Assembly: GCF_051245535.1 (NCBI RefSeq)
Contig: NZ_CP195303.1
Coordinates: forward strand, 1,674,001 to 1,738,000
Reading direction: 5' to 3'
DNA length: 64,000 nucleotides
Source: Micavibrio aeruginosavorus_D
GTDB lineage: Bacteria; Pseudomonadota; Alphaproteobacteria; Micavibrionales; Micavibrionaceae
Part shown: positions 52,401 to 61,039 of the stretch, in pieces
Layout: each line of letters opens with the position of its first letter
Position numbering within the stretch: the stretch's first letter is position 1
Position numbers and translations under genes: made by a program
Notes under the pieces: model-generated
Databases searched by the model: none
What the model saw: the letters and a program-made list of their open reading frames with translations, nothing else
Told to the model about the DNA's origin: nothing

Positions 52401-53491
52401 GGAGCTGTATCCGTCGGGGAGTCTTGGAGAATATTCAAAAACGCACTGGTCCGCAGGGATGAACCATCACCCATCTGCATCACCTGAATATGATCCAGCG
52501 CATCATTCCAGAAGGGGGCTGCGTTCTTCGCCGCCTTGGTATCCGGGATCGGTGTGGCCAGTGCGGCCAGCGCGCTATACAAATCCGCCAGCGCCTTGGC
52601 ATCACTTGATCCCGCGACGGGCACGCCATCCACACGGATCGTGCCATGAATTTTTTCCGCATTTTCCGCCGTCGCGCCAACGATCACATCCGGCACAAAT
52701 TTAAAATCACCCAGTGTCAGTTCCGGTTCACCCGCAATGCGCAGTCCGCCATTATGACGTCCGATTTTCACGGCCCCCACCACCGGATGATCCGCCAGAC
52801 CGAATTGCGTAATATTCAACACCGCGCCGCCCAGCAAGCCCGTATCAAACCCGGTTTGCAGCGACACCGCGCCCACAGACGCATTCAAAATGGCATTATC
52901 CTTCACCCGCCAGATGGGGTTGGAATCGCCGCCGTCATTGACCATGTCCAGACGGATCGAAACCGCATCATCGCCATAGGTGCCCGACACCACCAAGGCC
53001 GATGCCGCCGCATCAATGCCGACATGATCAAGCGCAATAGCGCGATAGCCCGTTGCCTCACGATCAATCTTGATCCCCGTCATATCCAACACGCGAAACC
53101 GCGTGCGCGACAGGATCAGATCGCCAAAGCTGACCTTCAACTTCGCCGCATCGACCGTGGCCACCACGGGCCCCGGCATGGGTTTTTCGGTCACAGCCTC
53201 AACACGCCCCGGCGCACGCACACGCCCCGCATCAATCACCATGCCGGGAATGGTTTGGTGGAATCGCACATCGGCAATATCAATTTCCAAAAACGGAAAG
53301 AAGGAGGCGTTGTTCAGCGTGCCAATTCGCACATCGTAACCCGTGGCCTGGGACAAATTGCCCTCCAACCCGGTGCGCAGCATCGCCTTGTCGCCGCCCA
53401 GCATGTAGAGCGCGCCAAGACTGACCCCAATGGCCACAGCAAACACCATAAGCAAACGCAGAAGGAATTTACCCTTTGATCGTTTACTCAT
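52397..53491 (-). CDS. AsmA-like inner-membrane-anchored protein
   Basis: 364 residues. A single N-terminal helix (LLRLLMVFAVAIGVSLGALYML) is followed by a beta-rich periplasmic part beginning LEGNLSQATGYDVRIGTLNNASFFPFLEI, which is a typical AsmA start with the ATGYDVRIG motif; the stretch is split into strands. It is much shorter than full AsmA. Possibly involved in outer-membrane lipid transport. It overlaps both neighbours in a three-gene minus-strand unit. Confidence 0.65.
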   Translation of the reverse strand: MSKRSKGKFLLRLLMVFAVAIGVSLGALYMLGGDKAMLRTGLEGNLSQATGYDVRIGTLNNASFFPFLEIDIADVRFHQTIPGMVIDAGRVRAPGRVEAVTEKPMPGPVVATVDAAKLKVSFGDLILSRTRFRVLDMTGIKIDREATGYRAIALDHVGIDAAASALVVSGTYGDDAVSIRLDMVNDGGDSNPIWRVKDNAILNASVGAVSLQTGFDTGLLGGAVLNITQFGLADHPVVGAVKIGRHNGGLRIAGEPELTLGDFKFVPDVIVGATAENAEKIHGTIRVDGVPVAGSSDAKALADLYSALAALATPIPDTKAAKNAAPFWNDALDHIQVMQMGDGSSLRTSAFLNILQDSPTDTAP

Positions 53492-54104
53492 CGGTGCTTG
53501 TGTCCTGTTGGATAATGATTTGGTCGGCGGATGGCGCCGGAACGCTCTGCACCTGTGGCATCACGCTTTCAAACTGCATCGCGCCGGTTTTCATGGCGAT
53601 GTCGCACGGGCGGATAAACTGGCACACCTCGCGGCCCAACGCCCGGTCCTCAACCAGCCCCCAGAACGCGGTGCGTTCGGTCAGGTAATCGGTGGATTGC
53701 GGGTCCAGCGTGCTGACATCCACATCGGGCGGCAGCAACGGCACGGGCGCGCAGAGTTCTTCGGCCACGCACGCATCATATTTCGCCGGGTCGGACAATT
53801 CGCCCGATTCAATGCGGCGCGCGGTGGATACCATGCGCACGTGAATACGCTCAATCTCCTGCATCAGATTGATGCCGAATGTTGCGGTGATGGCATCGGT
53901 TGTTTTGCATTCTTCGGGAATGGCGCGGCCCACATCGGCGGGCGCACCGCATGTTTTTTCAAACGCCAGCAATCCACCCTTCGGCGCGTCCTCTACCGGC
54001 TTGTTGGTGGCCAGAACCAAAGCGGTCAAGCCACCCAGCAGAACCACAGCCAAACCACCGGCAAGAAGCAAATTCCGGGACGGAGACGACAGGAAATCGG
54101 TCAT
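53484..54104 (-). CDS. Membrane-anchored exported protein, unknown
   Basis: 206 residues with one N-terminal helix (LLLAGGLAVVLLGGLTALVL, about 12-31) and a periplasmic part with six or so Cys (TCGAPA, EECKTT, DACVAEELCAP, EVCQFIRPCD), probably disulfide-bonded. No family recognised. First gene of the unit that runs into the AsmA-like and ATP12 genes. Confidence 0.6.
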   Translation of the reverse strand: MTDFLSSPSRNLLLAGGLAVVLLGGLTALVLATNKPVEDAPKGGLLAFEKTCGAPADVGRAIPEECKTTDAITATFGINLMQEIERIHVRMVSTARRIESGELSDPAKYDACVAEELCAPVPLLPPDVDVSTLDPQSTDYLTERTAFWGLVEDRALGREVCQFIRPCDIAMKTGAMQFESVMPQVQSVPAPSADQIIIQQDTSTDE

Positions 54105-54208
54105 TTTTACACTGCTCTTTTAGATTCATGGGGCCTTGAATTAAGTATAGCACCAAGGTCGTGAATGCAAAGCCTCAAAACCGAAATTAACCCATTGATA
54201 TAAATGGG

Positions 54209-55297
54209 TTAAATCTCAACGTTAGCGAAGGGGTCCTGATCGATCTGCGGGCGGAAATCAAAGGCTTTCCAGCTTTTTTTCAAATCATCGGCCAGCGGTG
54301 CCGTCACCTCGATCATGCCCTTCCGCGTCGGATGCGGCACAACAATGCGCCAGGCATGCAGATGCAGGCGCGGAGCCAGGTTCATGTCATGGATCATGTT
54401 GATGCGGGCATCATCCTTCTCCAGATCGGCATGGCCGTATTTTTCATCACCGATCAGGGGGAAGCCACCCTCCGCCGCATGCACGCGGATCTGGTGCGTG
54501 CGGCCCGTGCGCGGCCAGAACATGACGAACGCGGCGGCCGGGCCAGCACGTTCAATCACCTGAAATTCCGTGCGGGAAAATTTTCCGTTTTCGGCATCGA
54601 CGATCATCATATCCTTGTACGGGCCATCGCCCTTGATCAACGGCGCATCGATCACGCCATCATTCATCTGCGGTGCGGGTGCAGTCAGAGCCCAGTAATA
54701 TTTGCGGATATTACGCCCTTCGAATGCGCGGCCCAGACGCTTGGCCGTTTCACGGTCGCGCGCCAGCAACAGCACGCCGGACGTATCGCGGTCCAGACGG
54801 TGGCACAGTTTCGGCTTCACACCATCGCGGTCCGCCAGATGTTCCAGTAATCCGTCAATGTGCCGCGCGATTTTCATGCCGCCCTGCACCGCGATGCCTG
54901 CGGGTTTGTTCAGCGCGATCACTTCGCCGTCATCATAAATCACCATGGACCGGATCAAATCCGCATCGCCCGGATGCGGGCGGAACCATGTGTCGGTTTT
55001 ACCGACGGTCGCCGTCGTGGCCGGCGGCAAACGCACAGATTGCCCGGCATTCAGACGCGTGTCCGTTTTCACACGGCCACCATCAACGCGGATCTGCCCC
55101 TTGCGCATCAGTTTCTGCACCAGCGCATAAGGCAGGTCCGGTGCATATTTTTTCAACCAGCGATCCAGACGTTGCCCATCATCGCCCATTTCAACAACGA
55201 TCTGGCGCACACCGCCCGATTTCTCATCCGATGGGTTTTCATCAGGGGACACATCATCCACATCCTGATCGTCGGCAAATTGATCGTCGTCACTCAT
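54209..55297 (-). CDS. Ribosomal large subunit pseudouridine synthase, RluC type
   Basis: 362 residues from ATG 55297, which overlaps the crcB start region; a long in-frame extension upstream runs through crcB and is not credible. An acidic N-terminal tail (about 1-30) precedes an S4 domain (DGQRLDRWLKKYAPDLPYALVQKLMRKGQIRVDGG spans it) and the catalytic HRLDRDTSGVLLLAR with its Asp. GRTHQIRVH follows. It isomerises uridines in 23S rRNA; RluC versus RluD specificity is inferred. Confidence 0.92.
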   Translation of the reverse strand: MSDDDQFADDQDVDDVSPDENPSDEKSGGVRQIVVEMGDDGQRLDRWLKKYAPDLPYALVQKLMRKGQIRVDGGRVKTDTRLNAGQSVRLPPATTATVGKTDTWFRPHPGDADLIRSMVIYDDGEVIALNKPAGIAVQGGMKIARHIDGLLEHLADRDGVKPKLCHRLDRDTSGVLLLARDRETAKRLGRAFEGRNIRKYYWALTAPAPQMNDGVIDAPLIKGDGPYKDMMIVDAENGKFSRTEFQVIERAGPAAAFVMFWPRTGRTHQIRVHAAEGGFPLIGDEKYGHADLEKDDARINMIHDMNLAPRLHLHAWRIVVPHPTRKGMIEVTAPLADDLKKSWKAFDFRPQIDQDPFANVEI

Positions 55298-55686
55298 GAC
55301 AGAATTCCTCGTACACAGGCCAGCCCGGCAACAAGCCCGGCCAGCGATAAACCAACGGAGAGCGCGACATACAACGCCGCTTGCGTGAATGCCCCACGCT
55401 CCCACAACAAAATCGTATCGGCGGAGAAAGCGGAGAACGTCGTAAACCCGCCCAAAACCCCCACCATCAAAAACGCCCGCCATGGCGCGGAGGCCTCGGC
55501 GGACAATGCAAACAATCCAATCAAAACACCCATCAGCGTCGAGCCGATGACATTGCACGCCAGAATGCCCCACGGAAACCCGCCCGAAAATCCAGCAGGC
55601 ACCAATGCGGCCACGCCATTATTCAACAGATGGCGCACCACCGATCCAATTGCGCCGCCCGCGGCAATGGCCAGAATGGTTTGCAT
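55294..55686 (-). CDS. crcB: Fluoride ion exporter CrcB/Fluc
   Basis: 130 residues, four helices. GGAIGSVVRHLLN at the N-terminus, NVIGSTLMGVLIG and the GFTTFSAFSADT sodium/fluoride-binding motif are diagnostic. It forms dimeric fluoride channels. It overlaps rluC downstream and rarA upstream by a few bases, so it is part of one minus-strand operon; no fluoride riboswitch is possible directly ahead of it. Confidence 0.94.
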   Translation of the reverse strand: MQTILAIAAGGAIGSVVRHLLNNGVAALVPAGFSGGFPWGILACNVIGSTLMGVLIGLFALSAEASAPWRAFLMVGVLGGFTTFSAFSADTILLWERGAFTQAALYVALSVGLSLAGLVAGLACVRGILS

Positions 55687-57023
55687 TATTCATCCCCTTC
55701 CGCATTTTTCCGCGCGCGCAATTTGGCCCAATAATCGACCCGTTTGCGCAATTCGCGTTCAAACCCACGTTCGACCGGATTATAGAAGATTTCGCGCGCC
55801 ATGCCGTCAGGAAAATAATTCTGGCCGGAAAAAGCATCCGGATCATCGTGGTCATAGGCATAATTCGCCCCGTACCCCAGATTTTTCATCAATTTTGTCG
55901 GTGCATTCAGGATGTGTGCCGGCGGGGCCAGCGACCCGGTGTCCCGCGCAACGCCCTTGGCGCGGTTATAACCTTTATACACGGCGTTCGATTTCGGCGC
56001 GGTGGCCATATAGACCAGCGCCTGCGCCAAGGCCAATTCGCCTTCCGGGCTGCCCAGCCGTTCATACGTATCCCACGCGGCCACGGCCTGGCTCAGCGCG
56101 TTGGGATCACCCAGGCCAATATCTTCCACCGCCATGCGGGTGATACGGCGCGCGATGAACCGTGGATCTTCGCCCCCTTCCAACATGCGGCAGAACCAGT
56201 ACAGCGCCGCATCCGCATCCGACCCGCGCACGGATTTATGCAGCGCGCTGATCAGGTTGTAATGCCCATCATCTTTCTTGTCGTATAACGGTGCCCGGCG
56301 ATTGACCAAAGCGGTCAGCGCGGGAATGTCGAACAGATCACCTTCACGCGCCTGCGCAAATACCTGCTCCGCCATGGTCAGCGCATACCGCCCATCGCCA
56401 TCGGCCATGGCCTTTAACGCATCGCGTGCGGACGTCTCCAACGGCAAGGCCCGCTCCATATGGGTTTCCGCCGCCTGCAACAATTTTTCAATCGCCGCAT
56501 CGTCCAGACGTTTCAGGACGAACACCTGACACCGCGACAACAACGCCGCATTCAATTCAAAGGATGGATTTTCCGTGGTCGCGCCGATCAACGTGATCGT
56601 GCCATCTTCCACCACGGGCAAGAACGCATCCTGCTGCGATTTATTGAAACGATGAATTTCATCGACGAACAGCAACGTCCCCTTGCCATTCCGACGACGC
56701 AGACGGGCGGATTCAAACACGCGCTTCAGATCGGCAACGCCAGAAAAAATCGCCGAGATTTGTTCGAAATGCAGATCGGTGTGTCCGGCCAGAATGCGCG
56801 CCAGCGTGGTCTTGCCACAGCCCGGCGGCCCCCACAAAATCATCGACACAATCCGGTTATTGGCCACCATCCGGCCAATGGCCCCGTCCGGCCCGGTCAA
56901 ATGGTCCTGCCCCGCAATGCCCGCCAAAGCCCGCGGGCGCAGCAAATCCGCCAAAGGCCGGGGGCCAGAGGCATGAGAATCATCAGATTCCGGGGTTTCA
57001 GCAGGGTCAAACAAGGTGGCCAT
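55686..57023 (-). CDS. rarA: Replication-associated recombination protein A (RarA/MgsA)
   Basis: 445 residues from ATG 57023. The AAA+ core has Walker A GPPGCGKTT, Walker B LLFVDEIHRFNK and sensor ATTENPSFELN; the C-terminal MgsA tetramerisation part includes VRGSDADAALYWFCRMLEGGEDPRFIARR across two helices. It acts at stalled replication forks. First gene of the rarA-crcB-rluC unit; divergent from the tandem pair at 57137. Confidence 0.94.
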   Translation of the reverse strand: MATLFDPAETPESDDSHASGPRPLADLLRPRALAGIAGQDHLTGPDGAIGRMVANNRIVSMILWGPPGCGKTTLARILAGHTDLHFEQISAIFSGVADLKRVFESARLRRRNGKGTLLFVDEIHRFNKSQQDAFLPVVEDGTITLIGATTENPSFELNAALLSRCQVFVLKRLDDAAIEKLLQAAETHMERALPLETSARDALKAMADGDGRYALTMAEQVFAQAREGDLFDIPALTALVNRRAPLYDKKDDGHYNLISALHKSVRGSDADAALYWFCRMLEGGEDPRFIARRITRMAVEDIGLGDPNALSQAVAAWDTYERLGSPEGELALAQALVYMATAPKSNAVYKGYNRAKGVARDTGSLAPPAHILNAPTKLMKNLGYGANYAYDHDDPDAFSGQNYFPDGMAREIFYNPVERGFERELRKRVDYWAKLRARKNAEGDE

Positions 57024-57068
57024 AGGGGCAAAATACGGGGGTTTAGAGGGGAAAACAAGGGATATTTG

Positions 57069-57097
57069 TTGACATATTATCTCCACCAGCCCATAAC
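57069..57097 (+). promoter_or_regulatory. Promoter of the second tandem gene pair
   Basis: Consensus TTGACA (57069-57074), a 17-base spacer and CATAAC (57092-57097), with GGAGAG (57122-57127) as SD before the ATG at 57137. Confidence 0.65.
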
Positions 57098-57136
57098 ATT
57101 TCCCATATCAAAAAACGCCCCGGAGAGCTCTTTATC

Positions 57137-57673
57137 ATGCACCCATTCGTTAAAAGCATTACCAAAGCCATCGCCGCCCCAATTGGTATTCTAGCCCTTA
57201 TACTAGCAGCCGTACTTGAGGGAGGTCCGCTCATGTCAAAAATGATCGAGCAAACAAACGACGATGCAGTGACCGCCCGTAGAAACCTGACACCAGTTCT
57301 CGTCGAACCCGTAGCGGTCTATACCGCGCAAAAAGGCGAGGCTTGCTTGGTCGAACAATTGGGCACACGCCGCCATTATACATTTGAGCAGGCACCCACA
57401 AGCTCGGTCATCTTCCTGATCGCCCAAACCTTGATCGCAGGCGAAAAAAAACTCAACGCATTTGAACTTGGCTCTGTGCCCGATTTCAAACTTGTGAATT
57501 ACCCCTGCGCCATGATCAATGCCCAAGGCCGTAAATGGGACAGTGTCGAAGACTTCACCCAAGCGGCAAAAGGTGAGTTTGATGCCATCGGTGCAAAACT
57601 CAAGCCCCTGCAAGCCGCACCGGAAACAACCCGGCTCAGCCTTGTCAGCAACAAAATTCGCCCAACCCCGTAA
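57137..57673 (+). CDS. Unknown membrane-anchored protein, first of a tandem pair
   Basis: 178 residues with an N-terminal helix (IGILALILAAVLEGGPL, about 16-32), then a soluble part with CLVEQLGTRRHYTFEQA (about 73-89), GSVPDFKLVNYPC and RKWDSVEDFTQAAKGEFD. The downstream gene carries the same blocks in the same order. Two Cys about 50 residues apart are conserved between the copies and may pair in the periplasm. No family recognised. Confidence 0.65.
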   Translation: MHPFVKSITKAIAAPIGILALILAAVLEGGPLMSKMIEQTNDDAVTARRNLTPVLVEPVAVYTAQKGEACLVEQLGTRRHYTFEQAPTSSVIFLIAQTLIAGEKKLNAFELGSVPDFKLVNYPCAMINAQGRKWDSVEDFTQAAKGEFDAIGAKLKPLQAAPETTRLSLVSNKIRPTP

Positions 57674-57685
57674 ACGAGGCATAAA

Positions 57686-58171
57686 ATGCAAAAAATTCTA
57701 AACTTCGTCGCAGGCATCGCCATTATCGCCGGCGGAATCGAATTGTTTGTTTCGACAATCATGCCCAACCACCTTGAAGGCTATAAAGAGGGGAGCATGA
57801 AGACGTCCCTGGATCTGGGCCCGGTTTACCGTGAAGGAGCCGCAGATCAGTGTCTGGTCGAAAAGCCGGAGACGCGCCGCCACTTCACATTCAAGCAAGC
57901 AGACACACGATCAATCATCCTTTTCGCCGCCAAGAGTTTTCAGCGGACAGAAACGGAACTGGGCTCCATTCCCGACTTCAAAGTCATCAATACACCGTGC
58001 GATCAGATTGCATCGCCCGTCCGCAAATGGGACACGCTGCAAGATTTCGTGACCGCCTCCAAAGGTGATTTTGAACAGATTTCAACGAAGCTCAAGACCG
58101 CGGCAAACCAGCCCGGCACAACCAATCTGAGCGTTCTGGTCAACCAGATTAAGCCTGTAACACCACAATAA
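57686..58171 (+). CDS. Unknown membrane-anchored protein, second of a tandem pair
   Basis: 161 residues, 12 bases after its neighbour with a GAGG SD. N-terminal helix (ILNFVAGIAIIAGGIELFV), then CLVEKPETRRHFTFKQA, GSIPDFKVINTPC and RKWDTLQDFVTASKGDFE. The match to the upstream copy is close in these blocks, with substitution of many surface residues, so this is a diverged duplication. Function unknown. Confidence 0.65.
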   Translation: MQKILNFVAGIAIIAGGIELFVSTIMPNHLEGYKEGSMKTSLDLGPVYREGAADQCLVEKPETRRHFTFKQADTRSIILFAAKSFQRTETELGSIPDFKVINTPCDQIASPVRKWDTLQDFVTASKGDFEQISTKLKTAANQPGTTNLSVLVNQIKPVTPQ

Positions 58172-58172
58172 T

Positions 58173-59612
58173 CTAGCGAATGACGATCTGCTGTTTGCGG
58201 CCATTGCGCTCCAGCGTGATGGCCCAGACGCCACCGCGCCCGGCGCGGGCCAAGGCTTGTTTGGCATCATCGGTATTGCCAATCACCACGCCATTGACTT
58301 CAACCACCTTGTCACCGGGGCGGACGAAGCGCGTGGCGATGCTGCGATCCTCCACACCCACCACAACGACACCGGCATGATCATCGCTGGCATCGCCAAA
58401 GCCCAGTTCGGCCACCACCGCTGGGTTCATGTTGACCAAGGTCGCGCCTGAGAGCGGATTTTCACCCTTGATCAATTGTTTTTTGCGCGCTGGCTCATCC
58501 GGCGGGGCGATGGCGGCGACCTTCACATCGCGCGTTTTACCCTGACGCAGAATCGTCATATCCGCCTTGCCGCCGATCTTGGTCGTCGCCATGCGATATT
58601 TCATTTCCGATGGATCGACGATTGTGTGGCCGTTTACCGCCACAATCAAATCGCCTGCCTTTACCCCGGCTTTATGCAGCGGGCTGGCCGTATGCAATTT
58701 GGCGACCAGAACACCCGCCGGACGATCAAGGCCGAGGGATTCAGCAATATCCGCGCTTACACTTTGCGCCGTAATGCCCAGCCACGGGCGCACCACGCTG
58801 CGGCTGCCGTCAACGGTGTTGTCCTCGGCATCCATCACGCTCATCACCATTTCGGATGGTACGGCGAAGCCAATGCCCAGCGACCCGCCATCGCGCGAAT
58901 AAATGGCCGTGTTAATGCCGATCACGCCACCATCCATCGCCACCAGCGGCCCGCCGGAATTGCCGGGGTTAATCGCCGCATCTGTCTGGATAAAGAAATT
59001 GAAATCATTGATGTTCAGGCTGGACCGCGCCAGCGCGGAAATAATGCCGCTGGTCACCGTTTGGCCGACGCCGAACGGATTGCCAATGGCCAGAACCAGA
59101 TCCCCCACCTGCGCCGTCTCACTGGCCCGCAACGGGGCGAAGGGCAGTTTTTCACCGCCCGTATCCACGCGCAGAACCGCAATGTCGGACGGCTCATCCC
59201 GCACGCTGACGCGCGCCGGAAATTCGCGCCCATCGGACAACACAACACGGATTTCATCCGCCCCGTCGATGACATGCACGTTGGTAATAACCACGCCAGC
59301 CGCATCGACGATCACGCCAGACCCGAGGGCGTTTTCAACCTTCTGCCGGGTCAGGCCACCGCCAGAGTACGGGAACGCATCGCCGAAAAACTGTTCAAAA
59401 AACGGGTCGCTCATAAACGGATGGGTGCGCCGCGTGATGGTGCGGCTGGTGTAAATATTCACCACCGCCGGGGCCACCTTCTGCACCAACGGCGCGAAAG
59501 AAAGGTTCACCTGCGCCTGCGATTGCGGGACCAGACGCGGCATATCCTGCGCCAGCGCGGGCATGGATGAAAACACACAAACACCAAGCAAAAGGGGCAA
59601 AAAACGACGCAT
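58173..59612 (-). CDS. DegP/HtrA-family periplasmic serine protease (Do-like)
   Basis: 479 residues from ATG 59612, preceded by GAGAGG and followed by a signal peptide (LPLLLGVCVFSSMPALA). The trypsin-like triad is visible: His in VITNVHVID, Asp in SDIAVLRV, Ser in NPGNSGGPL. Two PDZ regions follow (PAGVLVAKLHTASPLHKAGVK and a C-terminal one with VRPGDKVVEVNG). It degrades or refolds misfolded envelope proteins. Converges on the tandem pair with one base between. Confidence 0.93.
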   Translation of the reverse strand: MRRFLPLLLGVCVFSSMPALAQDMPRLVPQSQAQVNLSFAPLVQKVAPAVVNIYTSRTITRRTHPFMSDPFFEQFFGDAFPYSGGGLTRQKVENALGSGVIVDAAGVVITNVHVIDGADEIRVVLSDGREFPARVSVRDEPSDIAVLRVDTGGEKLPFAPLRASETAQVGDLVLAIGNPFGVGQTVTSGIISALARSSLNINDFNFFIQTDAAINPGNSGGPLVAMDGGVIGINTAIYSRDGGSLGIGFAVPSEMVMSVMDAEDNTVDGSRSVVRPWLGITAQSVSADIAESLGLDRPAGVLVAKLHTASPLHKAGVKAGDLIVAVNGHTIVDPSEMKYRMATTKIGGKADMTILRQGKTRDVKVAAIAPPDEPARKKQLIKGENPLSGATLVNMNPAVVAELGFGDASDDHAGVVVVGVEDRSIATRFVRPGDKVVEVNGVVIGNTDDAKQALARAGRGGVWAITLERNGRKQQIVIR

Positions 59613-59644
59613 AGGGCCTCTCAACCAGATCATGGGAACAGGAC

Positions 59645-59791
59645 TAGGGTCTGTACTCAATTGACGGATTTTGAGCCGAAAACGATGGTTTTCGAGAACC
59701 GCACCGCAGAATACATTGATGTATTTGAGGAGCGGAAGCGCAGAAAAACACCGTTTGCAGGCCAAAAGACTAAAATTGAGTACAGACCCTA
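59645..59791. repeat. 147-bp MITE-like palindromic element
   Basis: The 18-bp perfect terminal inverted repeats TAGGGTCTGTACTCAATT (59645-59662) and its complement (59774-59791) flank an interior that is itself near-palindromic, with ATACAT-TG-ATGTAT at the centre (about 59711-59724). The outer TA could be the duplicated target of a Tc/IS630-type transposase. No coding capacity. It lies between the DegP gene and the acyltransferase gene, where it could act as a hairpin or terminator. Confidence 0.75.
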
Positions 59792-59797
59792 ATGTAT

Positions 59798-60898
59798 TTA
59801 CGTTTCAGCGTTTAGCAAGGCCTTGGGCCGCGCCGGTTTGATATGTTTTTTCAGGCGCAGCGCCGGTTTTTCGATAAAATGCCACGAGGCCACGGCAAAG
59901 CCCAACGTGACCGGCATGGCCACCAAAAACAATTGCCACCAATGCTGAATGGCCGGGAAAATTTCAACCAACGCCCGTTCAATGGGAAAGCCGTACAGAT
60001 AAATGCCATACGAATAATCCCCCTGTTGCACCAGCGGGAAACGGCGAAGATCCAGAATACCAATGCAGAGTGTCAAATAACACGCCGCCAGCACGCCCAG
60101 AATGATGGTGTATTTCAACAGGAAGAAGGCCATGCCGCACACGGCCAAAACCGCGAAGACCGCATTCATTCGAATTTTATTGGCGCACGCGTGGCACAGC
60201 ACACCCAGAAAGAAGCTGTAGATCAAAAGTTTTGGGTGAACGAACACCGTGCCGCTGCTGCCCCAATCAATGCCCGGCAGCAACAGGAGGAAAAACACCT
60301 GCGCACAGAGCATGACGCCAATCAATATCTTCTTATCCGCAATGACCCCCAAGGCCATCAGCACGATCATCACCGCATAGCTTTCAAGCTCAGACGGCAA
60401 GGTCCACAAATTGATGTTCACGACAGATGTGGTCGGAAGAGCGCTGCCCGTAAAAACACCGGGCAGGTCATATTGGATGAAACCGACAATATTCAAAAAA
60501 TACTGCCAGAAATCACGGTCTGAAAAATATTCAGACAGCGGCAAGGTCGTTAAGAACGCCCCCAGCACAACGGCGCAGAGCATGACCTCAACAAACAAAG
60601 CCGGAACAATCCGCAGAGCGCGATACAGAAAGAACACGCGCGCCGACCCGACGCGATGCGCGCTGCCCGTCACCAGAAAACCACTCAGGAAAAAGAACAT
60701 CGGCAAGAGCGCATGCAGAATAGGCTGAAACAGCGGAAAGCTCCACACCGCGTCATAGGTCTCGCTATAGCGGCCATAGCACGCATACACAGTGTGCCAG
60801 AGCAGGATAATAACGGACAGGACCAAACGCAGCGCATCGAAGCCGGGCAAAACCCCGCGATGTTCGTCCATATAATCCTGTAATGTTTTTGCCATCAT
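59798..60898 (-). CDS. Acyltransferase-3 family membrane protein (OafA/YrhL-like)
   Basis: 366 residues from ATG 60898 with GGGGAAAG upstream. About ten hydrophobic helices; the N-terminal FDALRLVLSVIILLWHT carries the conserved Arg and His, and FFLSGFLVTGS follows. It transfers acyl groups, commonly acetyl, to lipopolysaccharide, exopolysaccharide or peptidoglycan sugars. The 5' side contains an 11-bp tandem repeat. No polysaccharide genes are adjacent. Confidence 0.88.
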   Translation of the reverse strand: MMAKTLQDYMDEHRGVLPGFDALRLVLSVIILLWHTVYACYGRYSETYDAVWSFPLFQPILHALLPMFFFLSGFLVTGSAHRVGSARVFFLYRALRIVPALFVEVMLCAVVLGAFLTTLPLSEYFSDRDFWQYFLNIVGFIQYDLPGVFTGSALPTTSVVNINLWTLPSELESYAVMIVLMALGVIADKKILIGVMLCAQVFFLLLLPGIDWGSSGTVFVHPKLLIYSFFLGVLCHACANKIRMNAVFAVLAVCGMAFFLLKYTIILGVLAACYLTLCIGILDLRRFPLVQQGDYSYGIYLYGFPIERALVEIFPAIQHWWQLFLVAMPVTLGFAVASWHFIEKPALRLKKHIKPARPKALLNAET

Positions 60899-60908
60899 GC
60901 CCACTTTC

Positions 60909-60941
60909 CCCATGCTGCCCCCATGCAGCCCCCATGCCGCA
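60909..60941. repeat. Three 11-bp tandem repeats before the acyltransferase start
   Basis: CCCCATGCTGC, CCCCATGCAGC and CCCCATGCCGC lie head to tail ending 11 bases before the acyltransferase ATG. On the gene strand each unit contains an ATG in a different frame because 11 is not a multiple of three. Confidence 0.75.
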
Positions 60942-60984
60942 TCAAGCATGGGCACCATGATACAGCAATCACCTTGAATACCAG

Positions 60985-61015
60985 ATGAAAAAAGGCCACC
61001 GAAACGGTGGCCTTT
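60985..61015 (-). terminator. Terminator of the rpsM-rplQ operon
   Basis: AAAGGCCACC/GGTGGCCTTT (60991-61000 and 61006-61015) with a five-base loop, with a T-run on the minus strand, 25 bases after the rplQ stop. Confidence 0.88.
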
Positions 61016-61039
61016 GTTTCCTTAAAACTGAAAACGGGA

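Noticed and set aside
55298..55573. In-frame extension of the pseudouridine synthase through crcB
   Set aside because: Its sequence is the antisense-frame reading of the crcB region with no family match; the ATG at 55297 gives the normal start.
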